Below are positions 12,604-23,681 of a DNA stretch of 64,000 nucleotides, piece by piece (position 1 is the first letter of the stretch; every line of letters starts with the position of its first letter). Both the position numbers and the translations under genes were made by a program. This DNA is from Neelides folsomi (lineage: Eukaryota > Arthropoda > Collembola > Neelipleona > Neelidae). The notes under the pieces were generated by a model. That model did not search any database and was not told the origin of the DNA. It was given only the letters and a program-made list of their open reading frames with translations. Location: the NCBI GenBank assembly GCA_034687125.1, contig JAQGBZ010000009.1, forward strand, positions 372,001-436,000, read 5' to 3'.

Positions 12604-15600
12604 TTAAGAAAGTTCGAATCCGACATTGGAGGTAATTGCATATCGAAGTTTGTCCCTTAAAGTTGACTTTTTCTGGTAATTTGGTAACTTGAGGAGATTG
12701 AAGCACGTGGAAGCTGTGGGCAATCGAACGGTCGGCTCTTTTTTCCCAATGGCCAAAAACCCACGAAGGACGCTCCCTAAACCAAACATCGCTCATTAAA
12801 CGGCCATTAATTAATCATTTTAATCATTAATATTATTACCTATGGTGTCCCCTGTATCGTCGTCATCGCTCACTTCCACACATCGAATTGAGAATAAAGG
12901 ATCCAAATTTTGAAATCCTAGGAGCGGTGGTCTCGAACAACTCGTCACAAACTAAATTACAAAGTGAGAACTAAGGAATAAAATAAAGGTTTGAATACCT
13001 TGAGAAAGAGCCGTCGCTCCTCGTCGTTGAAATCATGTTCCAGGATTTCCCACAACCAATGTATGACTCGATGAGAGTCATGGAACCCGCCATAATATTG
13101 AGTGTTCCTTCTCAGGTCAGTTAAGTCCAAATGAGAATCCTCGCCGCTGATCAGCCGTTGGAGCTGGATAAAAAAATTACAATTGCAATTTGTATAAACA
13201 CTTTATAATAATTCCAACCTCGCCAGGTGAGAAAATGCGAATCCACTCGTTGGGCAAAATGCACCGGAAGCCTTTGAGGAAAGCTGCAGTTTGTTCACGA
13301 ATTTGTTGATTCAAATGGAAGTGGGCCATGAGGTACAAATAGCTGATTCTGTTTAAAAAACATTCAATTTCTCATTCAATTTCAAAATAAACATTTTTCT
13401 ACATTAATGTTATTTTTAATTTTTAAATCACTCACTTGTTTTCATCATCCAGAGGGATGTTTTTCCCTCCGGGGATGAGTTCAAATGACCTGATAGCACC
13501 CAGGACATCTTGGTCAACGGAAAAAGTTAAATCGAGATCCTGTAAAACATTAAGTCAATTAATGGTTAATTATATAAGTAAATGTACAAGTTTGTAATTG
13601 TGAAATTCAAAAACCAACTCACGGAAATGTTTCCTTTGAAGTGTTTAATGTAATTCAGTGACTTATAAATTTCTTCGTCCAACGACCGAACTTCGTCAAT
13701 CGCCGAGAAAAGGGCATTTTGTGAATGACCTAAAATTTGACTTAGAAAAAAAGGAGCGAAATGGACATCCACGACGATCCCCTTGAAAGAAAAACAGAAT
13801 TAGTAATATCATTATTTTGAATAAATAAATTATGATCAATTTAAATTACCTCGTAAATTGCTTTTGCCAACATTTTCCCAACGAATTCAAACAGTTCCAA
13901 ATGATTGTCGTGGAGGTAAGAGATCGGAGAAGGATACAATAGATTTTCACTCGTGCATTTGAACAAATTGAGGGTCGGGTTGAAAACAAGACTGATGGTC
14001 TCCTCCAAAAACTCTAAATTATTTTAAATTATATTCAAATTAAGTTGGAAAATTACAAAGGATTATTAAGCCTAATAAATCAATTGAGGAATATAAGAGC
14101 AGAAAAACAAAGAATTTTTTTCACCTTTGAAGACCCCGTCTTGGTCAATTCCAGCTTCATCGAGTCCTAGCTCATTTTGAAATCTGACTCTGATGGTCGA
14201 CTTGAGGGCTTTTGGAGATAGGACAGATAGTTGGGCGTAGCCGTCCTCGACAATCCTCCCTCTTTGGATGGTAATTAAAGTGGAAGGAGGACTGGGAATG
14301 GGAAGAAAATCAAGATCCGTAGAGGCACCATTTAAAGATTTCTCAGAATTGGCCCATTTACGAAAGAAAATGACTCGGGCGTCTTCCCTCAGCACATGCG
14401 GCATATCGAACAGAATCCTCTAAAACATTATTTAAATTAATTACAAATAAAAATAATGATAAATAAAAATAATGATAAATAAATGATGTAATTTTAACTC
14501 TTAATTTGAACCTTAGAATTCTTCCGTCCCTTTTCAATCTCATGAATGAGCTGGGCCATTTTCCCTGACTCAATCAGCCAATGGTCCACAGGGCAAAAGC
14601 GTCTCCGGCAATCACGACGATAAAGAACGAGCAAAAGCGTCTTCAATGATCTCAAAGTCCCTTCGCTCACGAGCTCAAAATTCATATGAGAAATGAGCAT
14701 ATAGCAGAGTTTGTTCACAAAAGCCCCGATGTCAGCCAGATCTTGAAGAGCGAACAATTGATGTTCTTCATACAATTCTTGATCGTCCAATATTCTACAC
14801 AACATATTCATTAATTTTAAAAATTCGTTAATTCACATTAGTAATTTTAGATCAACTCTTACGTTGTGAAATGTATCATGGCATCTGCGAAGAGAATCAA
14901 AAGATTTTCGTGACTACTATACGAATTCCTAAAAAGAACTTCCGTCCAGGTCTTGAGCCCCGTAGGGTCATTGAGAAGATTTTGAATAAGTCTCCATAAC
15001 GAGCTAAGAATTCGGCTTTCGATCTTAAAGCAAAGTCCGGTGAGGATGTCCAATTTGCATCTAAATAAAATCCAAAGATTATTAATTCCCGAACTTTTAT
15101 AGCCTTATTAAACAAGGCTTTAATATTATGTATATGATTAAATGTTAATGTTTTAATTATTTGTTGAATTTATCAATATTTAATAATTACAGTGGAAAGA
15201 CGGAGATCATTTCATTGTACAGCGTGCAAGCGTTTGCTGCCTTAAGAGTCACAGGATCATTAAAGCGAAGGATTTCCTTCTCTGCTGGAGTTGAATGTTC
15301 TGGGACGAAGAAAGTCCGACGGATTGCTTTATACAGCGTTTGTCTGACGCTCAGCCCGCGACTTGGAGGTTTCGTCGCCCCTTCCCGCTTCACACCCGCC
15401 CGTTGTTCACATCCACTCACATAGGCAAAAACCGGGTGGAAAATGGCAATAGCGTATGTGGGGCTCCAGAGCTTCTGAATTTGGGCTTTCACTTCTTGAG
15501 CGGCATTGATGAAATGAGAAGGAATGATGGAAGATTCCCAACCTAGGATCGGATGCCAATTGGATTTCTTTGTCGTTTCATTGGAAAGGTCGCAAATTTT

Positions 15601-17160
15601 CACGAGGCTTCGGATCACAACCTTGAATTAAACAAATAGGATTTAAATTAAATAATTACATGAGTCATCACAGAAAAGATAACCTGGACATTAAGTAACT
15701 TTATTGAATAAAAAAGTTGCCGAAATAAGACCATGATAAAAGGTTATTAAGAATGAATTACGTCATAGGATGGAAAAAAGGAGTTTTCGAGATTCTTATG
15801 ATAAAATCCCATGTGGACGACGTTGCCAAGGAGGGAAAGAGCTCTAGAGGTGTCACGTTTGATCAAATTCTTCAGCTTCTCTTCGGTCAAAAGTTCCAAC
15901 AACACAGGAAGCATTTCTACATTCATGGCCTTGCAACAAAAGTTTATTTATATTTGATTTCATATTTAAAGTTTATAATTAAAGTTAATTTATACGTTTT
16001 AATAAAATACATTTGTATTAGATATTAACAAATTGTGATCTCACTTCCGGACATAGTTTCTCAATGTAGTAAATAAGGGCGGGAATGGTGAGGATGTTTT
16101 GGGTGTAGTGAAGAAGAAGGCTATTCCCACCGCTCAACTCTTTTTGATACAACAAATTGTTCGACAAGCTCATGATGGCGTGAAGATTCGCCTTTTTCAT
16201 CACAAACTAAGGAAAATTATAAAATGAGATATGGAAAGATATTCAAAGACAATTTTTACCCCGCCCTGGTTCACATGGGCTTTGACCACGAGCTTGTGGA
16301 CAATAACGAAAAAGTTGCAATGGTCGTGGAGGATTGTCAGATGCGTCTTGGCCAATTTGGTCATCCCGCCCTCAAGAGCACGATATTTTTCCTCTCTGAG
16401 TAAAACCCAATTGGCTGGGGAGGTGAGAAGGACGATGACCGAGAGGAGGACGGACATCGTTTTGGAATGAGATTGGTAATCGGGTTCGAGTTCTTCCATC
16501 TGCGAAAAATAAATTTTATATTTTAACTAAACGACAATTTAAGGATGTAAATCACTTACACTAAAAACGCAGGCTTTAATGAGTTTTTGCAAATGACGAA
16601 GCCAAGAAAATGTTCTGTCCTTTGCGAACCCGCAACCAATGTAACTCAATTCCGTAGTATTTTGACTTAAACTCCAAATGATGTACCTGCCAATTTAATG
16701 AATTTAATGGTCGGTAATAAAAAACGATTGAGATTAAATTCCTGGAATCAATTCTAACCTGCAAAGTCTCTCCAATTGGGGAATTTCCTTTTTCTGATCG
16801 TATTTGCTGATAAAAAGAGTAGCGAGACGAAAAACTTTCATTGATGGAATTGAAGGAATTTCACTTTCTTCATATTTACCCAAAAGTTCTTCGAATCTGA
16901 GTCTGAGCGGACAAGTAAAAAATATTAATATTTCAAATTCCAAAATATTGAATTCATTAAAAGAATTTTAAAGTTTCAACTAACAAAATTAATTTCTTGA
17001 ATCTTTTTTGAGCGAGAAATTTCCGAACGGCGGATTGAATTACGACGATGGCTTTCGCCCTCGCCGTTTCGTCGAGTCTCTTCAATCTTGCGATCCTCGC
17101 ACTTTCCAAAAATTCTTCCTTGTCGCTTTTCGTCCCCTTTCCTTGAAAACTTTGCTCCAT
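12604..17160 (-). CDS. UBE3B: UBE3B-type HECT E3 ubiquitin ligase, complete
   Basis: Seventeen exons, 5' to 3' on the minus strand: 17160-16985, 16902-16759, 16686-16560, 16499-16260, 16206-16045, 15929-15762, 15621-15191, 15060-14863, 14794-14512, 14419-14125, 14013-13850, 13781-13623, 13539-13436, 13348-13219, 13163-12999, 12951-12840, 12776-12604. All phases agree; total 1076 residues against 1068 in human. An N-terminal IQ motif ([17 protein letters not shown]), which binds calmodulin in the mammalian protein, leads through an armadillo-like middle to the C-terminal HECT domain ([46 protein letters not shown]). The thioester cysteine sits near residue 1044 in [12 protein letters not shown], and the chain ends GFELS as in UBE3B. 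UBE3B, not UBE3C, is indicated by [10 protein letters not shown] and by LGSVLRGF. The ATG directly follows an acceptor (ctttcttcag), so a 5' UTR intron or leader splice is expected. Confidence 0.96.
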
Positions 17161-17941
17161 CTGAAGAAAGAGAATCAAAATTTAATATCAATTAAATTAA
17201 AATAATAAATTTACCTTTAATAAAACTCGAAAAATAGGAATAAAGTTGATTTGACTCGATCTTTATTCTTTTGAATAAAAATCAATGACTTCCCTTAAGG
17301 TCCTCCTTAACCAAATGAGTATTTCGGAATTTCTTTTCAATTTCCCTTCCCATCTTGATAATTAAACTATCTACAAATTTGGCACCTAAAGGAAAATAAG
17401 TTGAATAAACTTTAGAATTTTATAAAATAGTAACAGAATTATAAAATAAAGAAGTTCGATGTCAAAATATAAAAGTGTCAATGAGTTGTAAATAATAAAA
17501 CAAAATAAACATTTAATTACTTGTTAATTCGAACGAACGATTTATAAAAGAGAAAGAGAATTTTACATTTCCCTGATTTTCCAATTGGGTAAATAGGGAG
17601 AAATTTGGAATGAATCAAAATTGGATTGATGGTGTTTTGTGTGGACGTGAATTTAATTGTGATATGGGGAATTCCTTAAGTGACAGATCTTCGGTGTCTT
17701 CGTCAAACACCAAAACAATCAATTTTAATTAGCCAATCTCAATTGTTTAGTTGTTTTCAATTCGATCTAAAATTTAGCTAAATGAGCTTCCCACCCTTTT
17801 CTTCGCCCTGCCCCGGGCCTGCCTAATAAGAAACCGCTCTCTTGAAATTTATTTTATAAAATCATTCTTCATTTCTTCCGTCTCTTTTCTTTTCAATTAT
17901 AAAACGACAATTGACACTAGTAGTTTTAAATAATTAAGGTC
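17161..17941. promoter_or_regulatory. Divergent promoter region, UBE3B / ZMAT5
   Basis: 780 bp between the start codons of two divergent genes. It must contain both promoters and UBE3B 5' UTR sequence. AT-rich; no clear TATA box chosen. Confidence 0.45.
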
Positions 17942-18580
17942 ATGGGATGCAAAAGAATTTTTTGTTCATATTGCGAAAAATGGATCCCGAAAGATGTAAA
18001 TGGGCAAAAGAAGCACAATGGGGGAGTGATACACATTTCCAAAAAAGAAATTTACTACTTTGTCCATTCTCAGGGTAAATTGACTTGAAATTAGCTTTAA
18101 TAAAATGTATTTATTTAAAATGGGCATTTTGTCTTAGATCCAGTTCCGAATTTTGTAGCTGAACTGAAGAAAAGAGGACTGTGTTCCATTTGGCAAAACG
18201 GTTTCTGCAGATTTCGATTAAATTGCCATTATTCTCATCTCACGGACGAGGACAGAAAGACGTTGGAAAGAAGAGGTAAATTAAAGTGACACTAATTATT
18301 GACATTTAACTCATGAAGCGTTATTATTTTATTATAAAGCCTATATGTTCAATTTAAAGTGCTTTATTGTTTTTCAGCATTTGTCCGTTTTAAACAAGTT
18401 CTTCCACAAGACTTCAATGCATCACAAATGGAAATGAATAACCACGATTTTAATCACCATTATAATCCTAATAACTTTTTTAGCAATACCTATAATTACA
18501 GTAACTTCAATTGCCAATCTTATGATAATGTTAATTATAGCCTTAATAATCAATATAGTTTTAATTATCCTAAATCCTAA
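17942..18580 (+). CDS. ZMAT5: ZMAT5 / U11-U12 snRNP 20 kDa protein
   Basis: Exons 17942-18074, 18138-18275 and 18378-18580 give 157 residues (human 170). It starts MGCKRIFCSYCEKW with a U1C/matrin-type zinc finger (C8, C11 and later histidines, about residues 6-32). It continues with a CCCH finger at about 62-88 (C-SIWQNGFCRFRLNCHYSHL). This order is diagnostic of the U11/U12 20K protein of the minor spliceosome, which recognises U12-type introns in the nucleus. The C-terminal 50 residues are unusually rich in Asn, Tyr and Phe and do not resemble the vertebrate tail. They look like a low-complexity region, possibly shaped by AT-rich base composition. Confidence 0.85.
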
Positions 18581-19170
18581 CATATTTAATTTTAAGAATA
18601 ATAATTTTATTGATGATGAATTTTTGTATTTTTATATGAAAATAAGATTAAATGCACAAATTGGAAATTCTATAGAAATGTGGAGAGTTTATTTCAAATC
18701 CTTCATTAACAACATTTTAATTATGGTTAACAATTATTGAAGATATATTAAAATTGTGTCGCATTGACCAAAAAGCTAGAAAACTTTCTGAATTCATTTA
18801 TTCTAAAATGTGCCTATGAATTATTCTTCGATCAGGGATGCCTCGATTTAAGGTCAAGTTAAGTTAATTGCCGTCTCTAAATTTCCAAAGCCATCCACAT
18901 GACATGACATTCGATTCAATCAAGTGAATCTTGTAACATTTCCAACCACTAGACCTAAAAAAGTAAATTAAACAATATCGACTCTAAATTCCCATATATA
19001 AATGCCGACTGATCTATCTTTAATTTAAGTAAAGAATAAAATAGAAAGATGATATAAATGGTTTTTCGTCATGTGTTAAATTGAGTTTGTCTTTTGTTGA
19101 GATACTCGGAATGGATTTTTCATATCATTTGGCCTCTTCCTGTGTCTACAAAATTGAGTATTTAATTTAA
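18581..19170. other. Convergent 3' intergenic region
   Basis: AT-rich sequence between the ZMAT5 and miple-like stop codons; no additional gene seen. Confidence 0.55.
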
Positions 19171-19837
19171 TTATGATTCCCTGTGTTCTTTTGGCTTATT
19201 CTTTTTCCTCCCCCGAGTTTTCTTCTCTTCCTTCTTTTCTTCTTGTCCTTCCTCTTTATTCTTGCGCTTACTCCCTACAATTATTAAATTAAATTTAATT
19301 AATTAATTAATCCTCAAAGAAATTAATAATTAATAATTAAAATATTGCGCAGTTAGGTGACCTTTTCCTCCCTTGACCTTGCACTCCTTCTTCAATGTCT
19401 TGGTGGCTTCGCATGAGTCCTTATCTCCTTTCCTCAAGGTGAGCGTTCGGCTTCTGTACTTCGTATCTGGGTCACAGGCGGACCACGGACTTTTCCTGTA
19501 CTTACATCCTCCTTCTAAAAGAAAAGAAATTAAATCATTTGTCCATTTTAAATACAATTGTTATGTATAAACGAAGCGGATTATTATTCTTATGGTTGGC
19601 ACTGTTATTAAATGCCCTGATTAACTAATTGATTAAGCTATTATTTGCGATGCGGCAAACTGCGAAAAACTCACTTTTGTTTAGGAACGCGGTTTCAGCG
19701 GCGGGAGTCGCCTGCCGAGTAAATCGTTGCAAAAGTTGAACTGCGGATTCCGAATGTTTGTCCGGAATGTTTGGAGCAGCGAGGGCGAGGACGAGGAATG
19801 TTAAAGTGACGACGAGGAGGGATAAAATTCCCTTCAT
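19171..19837 (-). CDS. Midkine/pleiotrophin (miple)-like secreted heparin-binding factor
   Basis: Exons (minus strand) 19837-19675, 19514-19362 and 19274-19171 give 139 residues. The first exon encodes a signal peptide (MKGILSLLVVTLTFLVLALA), then a short linker. The second exon has the cysteine-spaced C-terminal PTN/midkine fold: GGCKYRKSPWSACDPDTKYR, then TLTLRKGDKDSC and KKECK. The third exon is a Lys/Glu-rich basic tail ending in a stop. Only one PTN/MK cysteine domain is visible, whereas vertebrate family members have two. Members are secreted and bind heparan sulfate and receptors such as ALK or LRP. It shares a short divergent promoter with SF3A2. Family assignment is strong from the cysteine pattern; exact orthology is open. 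Confidence 0.82.
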
Positions 19838-20071
19838 TTCTTCGTCAATTTCCAAGACGGCACTCCCTCCAATACAACTCGGGTCCAACAAGAACCCAAA
19901 CTCCAGGCGCATAAACTCATTCGCCTATTTCTTGCCAACATTCACTCGTCCAAATTCAAAATCTCCTCCGACGCTCTCTTCATTTTCATTTTAATCATTT
20001 TCTTAACAACTATATAAATTAACTAAATAGAAATACTATCTCTCATTCTTGATTATTTGACTATATTGATA
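19838..20071. promoter_or_regulatory. Compact bidirectional promoter, miple-like / SF3A2
   Basis: Only 234 bp separate the two divergent start codons, so both promoters and 5' UTRs must lie here or overlap. There is no obvious TATA box. Confidence 0.5.
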
Positions 20072-21153
20072 ATGGATTTTCAACATCGGGCTGGTGGGAA
20101 GACGGGGACGGGAGGAGTGGCATCGTGGTCGGAGTCGAACAGGGACAGACGAGAGCGGCTCCGACAACTCGCTCTTGAAACCATCGACTTGAGCAAAGAT
20201 CCCTATTTTATGAAAAATCATTTGGGGACTTACGAGTGCAAACTTTGTCTCACGCTTCACAACAACGAGGGGTCATATTTGGCTCACACTCAGGGGAAAA
20301 AACATCAAGCCAATTTGGCCCGACGAGCGGCTAAAGACGCCAAAGATGCTCCAACTCTGGTAATTTTAATTAGATTATTTTATTAATATAAATATTAAAT
20401 TAATTGGTTTAATAGCTAGACGACAATTTTGAGTAAAATAAATTAAATGGGTATTAAATGCAAGGGTGAATTGATTGAATCTTTTTTATTTTAATAGCCG
20501 GCTTTGGAGAAACCGAGAGTTGAGCCAAAGCGTTTTGTCAAGATCGGCCGACCCGGTTATCGTGTTACGAAACAACGTGAGCCGGAACTTGGACAGCAGT
20601 CGCTTCTTTTTCAAATCGATTACCCAGAAATTGCCGACAGCATCACACCCAGACATCGATTCATGTCGGCTTATGAACAAAAAATAGAACCTCCGGACAG
20701 AAAATGGCAATATGTTCTCTTTGCTGCTGAACCTTATGAAACTGTATCGTTCAAAATTCCTTCAAGAGAAGTTGACAAAGTAAGTTTTTTATCTTTATGA
20801 TAAATGTCCATTTAATAACTAAATCATAATTATTTACATGATTATTATTCATGATTTTTAACGAGGTTCTAATAAAATTATTTTTTTAGTCTGAATCCAA
20901 GTTCTGGACATTTTGGAATAAAGACACGAAGCAGTTTTTCCTTCAATGCAGTTTCAAATTGGATCATCATAAAGGACGGGCAATGCTTGCTCCGCCACCG
21001 CCACCGGGTCTCGCGTTCAATCAACAAGCACCGCCACCACCTTTGCCACCCATCTCTGTAGCTCCGCCACCACCGCCTGGTCCTCCGCCTGTTCCAAGAC
21101 CACCAGCTCCACCTCCGCCTCCTTCAATTCCTCCTCCACCTCCACCACCTTAA
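20072..21153 (+). CDS. SF3A2: Splicing factor 3A subunit 2 (SF3a66)
   Basis: Exons 20072-20359, 20498-20779 and 20890-21153 give 277 residues. The N-terminus MDFQHRAGGKTGTGG and the matrin-type zinc finger (about residues 50-84, GTYECKLCLTLHNNEGSYL then HTQGKKHQ) are near identical to the family. Next comes the conserved core with GRPGYRVTKQREPE, QIDYPEI, then FWTFWNKDTKQFFLQ. A Pro-rich tail with no other domain follows; it is shorter than the human tail (464 residues in total). SF3A2 is part of SF3a in the U2 snRNP and helps contact the branch site. A polyadenylation hexamer lies at 21270. Confidence 0.96.
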
Positions 21154-21269
21154 TGGATTCTTATTAACTTACAGTTAATAAGACTGTTCTGTTAAGAATG
21201 GAAAATGTTATGGTTTACTAAATGTTAAAATTATCTTTGGATGTATTTCATTTTTCGACTTTCTTAAAT

Positions 21270-21275
21270 AATAAA
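21270..21275 (+). terminator. Polyadenylation signal AATAAA, SF3A2
   Basis: Hexamer 117 bases after the SF3A2 stop, in the 386-bp convergent gap to the next gene. Confidence 0.55.
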
Positions 21276-21538
21276 ATTTCCACTACCTAAATTTATGTTT
21301 TGGTGCATAATGCATCTATGTATACCTAGTTAATATATTGTATGAAACATGTGGATGATTTTATGAATAGAAAATAAAAAGATTTTACATTTTGCAATTC
21401 AATTTATATCCCAAATAAAAGATTTAGAAGAGTGAAACTCTGAGAATTAGCCAAATTATATAGGTAAAATACTTGATGTGTCAAGTTGGGGGTTGAGATT
21501 GGGATCAGTCGTCTGCCATTGTCAGTTCTGCGGAAAGA

Positions 21539-21937
21539 TCACTCCTCGTCCTTCTTATCCTTCGACTTCTTGGTGTCGAGTGAACACGGCTTGTTCGGAA
21601 AGAACGAGGTGCTCGCATCAAACCGTGGTGGAGTCGCTAAAATTAAAAAGATTAATTTTCAATATTAAATTCTTAATAGCGTCCTATCCTGCAATGATTT
21701 CATCTTTAATTGTAGAATTTAATATTAAATGGTTAATTTACGTGTCCTGTTCTGCACGAATCCGGCATGCCAACCTCCGCCGTCTTCCGTGGGAAACGCC
21801 GTCGTGTCGCTGAGATTGACTGGAGGTGGAGGGTTGACTCCACTTCCACCTGAGCCAGACGCGCCTTTCTTGCCCTTTGAATCCTTCTTGGGGCTCGAGC
21901 TCGAATGATGATGTTTGTGGTTGTGGTTTGGATTCAT
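21539..21937 (-). CDS. Unrecognised small hydrophilic protein, 97 residues
   Basis: Two coding exons on the minus strand, 21937-21742 and 21636-21539, join in phase through GT-AG sites. Product: a His/Ser/Lys-rich start (MNPNHNHKHHHSSSS), a Gly/Ser linker, a Pro run, a central segment with GGGWHAGFVQNRT and PRFDASTSFFPNKPCSLD, and a Lys/Asp/Glu tail. There is no signal peptide or membrane segment. I do not recognise the family. The central aromatic segment looks like the constrained part and the ends look disordered. An upstream noncoding exon (ends near 22027 at a gtaagt donor) and a good acceptor (cttacattcag) support a spliced 5' UTR. The gene is divergent from LSM11 and convergent with SF3A2. 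Confidence 0.65.
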
Positions 21938-22026
21938 CTTAGCTCTTTCTCGTCCTGAATGTAAGATAAAGATTTGTTAAAAAGGAAAGTATTATGTGGA
22001 GATTAAATAATTAAGTTGTTACTTAC

Positions 22027-22090
22027 AATTGAACTTTAAATTTTGCGATTTGTAAAGATTGGAGAAGGAATGAAATGCCGAGTGCCGGTG
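22027..22090 (-). other. Probable noncoding first exon of the 97-residue gene
   Basis: On the minus strand this segment ends in a strong donor (caatt|gtaagt). It pairs with the acceptor just upstream of the start codon (attcag near 21957). The 5' boundary is a guess. Confidence 0.4.
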
Positions 22091-22643
22091 ATCGGTCTTT
22101 GTAAACCCTGACTCGAAATATCTACGAATTCAACCACGCTACCGACGAACTCGGCTCCAGCTCCAGGGGGTGGCCAAGGGGTTTAATATATAGGAATTTA
22201 TAAAGGAACAAAGGGACCAGTCCCTTGTGCTAACACCCGTCTGGAATTTCACGCATTCGCCGAAAATCAGTTCGACTATACTTTACACGTTAATTTTGCG
22301 AACTGTCATTTGCCAATTGTCAAAATTAACCCGACCAATCGCAACATTGGGGTTCAGTTGAGTACACCACCCCTTCTCCTTTATGCCTGACACAGAGCCC
22401 CTTGCACTAATTTACTAAACTAATGTACTTGACCGGTTGACCCAGTAGAGGTATTTAAGTGCAGGGCCTTTTCAAAGCTATTTTCCCCCACTGAATTCAA
22501 CTTGAGCAAAAGTAATTTTTATTAAGATTATTGACCTCATTAAAGTATTTAGTTAATGATAAAGAAACCTATTTACTTATTGTTATTAATACCAATAATA
22601 TTAATAATTATTTTTTATCAATTTGCAGGGACATTATTACCAA

Positions 22644-23681
22644 ATGGAGTCGAGCGAAGTTGTAAGTAATTTTAAATAATATGATTTATAATTAATATGG
22701 GATAAATGATGTTTATTTGAAATTAATTGAGGCATTACTTTAAGCATAAATTAATAAAATTGTAAAAATTTATTTCAGGTTAATGACATTACTTGCAAAG
22801 ACGACGATTTATCAGAATATGAAACTGGGAGTAGCGACGACTCGGACATCGACCCTTCACAATTCGTCCAAAATGAGCTTTTAAATATTTCCTCTCCGAA
22901 TTTTTCTTCCTTCCTTGCTCTTCGTCTTGAGTCCTCCTCCCTTATGAACTCATTGATCCCTGATGTTCCTGTTTATCTCAACCTTTATGAGTACAAGAAG
23001 GTCGTTGAGGCCAAAGCAGCCGAGGAGGTCAAGTTAAATGCTCAAATAAATGAACCAAAAACCTTGGAAGCAAAGGATCCTCGATTTCCCATTCCCGGAC
23101 GACGATTTCTCCCTCATCAACTTCCAATTAAAATAACCAGGGAACTTCAGCCGACAGTTTTAACTCAAATGAATTCTCATACCGGTCCGCTCAAAGCCCT
23201 CAAAGAGGCAATTGTTAGAAAACAACGAATTAAAGTATGGACGAGATCTATTGGAGGAATCAGAGGCTTTTACACCGGCATCCTAATTGCTTTCGATAAT
23301 CATTGGAATTTAGCCATGAAAGACGTGGACGAGCTTTCCTTGAGGAAAAAGGTCACACCGAATCCAAAATCCAAATTCAAACACCGAAAAAGCCAAAGCG
23401 GAAACGAAGAGAAATTGGTGGTCGAAGGCGATGACCCGCTTTTCCTCCTTAGAAGCAAGTTAAAAAAGATGAAGGTCGAAGACCGCGAAGAGGCCCAAAT
23501 GACCCGGAGCCAAATGAAGAAGAAAAATGTCAAATTCCTCTCAGAGACCTACAAAGACTGCAATGACTATGTCATCGTGGGACTCACGCACAACATGGAA
23601 ATTGTCAAACAGCATTTGGCCCAATATCTGCTCATGGGAGATTCGGTCGTCTTCATTGAAACTAATTGGAGCCCTCCTTGA
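22644..23681 (+). CDS. LSM11: LSM11, U7 snRNP-specific Sm-like protein
   Basis: Exons 22644-22661 (MESSEV) and 22779-23681 give 306 residues. After an acidic N-terminal part there is the conserved lead-in (GPLKALKEAIVRKQRIKVWT). Sm motif 1 follows (IGGIRGFYTGILIAFDNHWNLAMKDVDE, about residues 170-200). A basic insertion of roughly 80 residues separates it from Sm motif 2 near the C-terminus (VIVGLTHNMEIVKQ, then LLMGDSVVFIE). The long insert between the two Sm motifs is the hallmark of LSM11. With LSM10, LSM11 replaces SmD1/D2 in the U7 snRNP that processes histone pre-mRNA 3' ends. An acceptor at 22628-22629 (atttgcag) indicates a spliced 5' UTR. Shorter than human LSM11 (360). Confidence 0.85.

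Noticed and set aside
12604-17160. UBE3C as the identity of the HECT ligase
   Set aside because: The C-terminal LGSVLRGF block, [10 protein letters not shown] and [12 protein letters not shown] follow UBE3B, and the reconstructed length of 1076 fits UBE3B.
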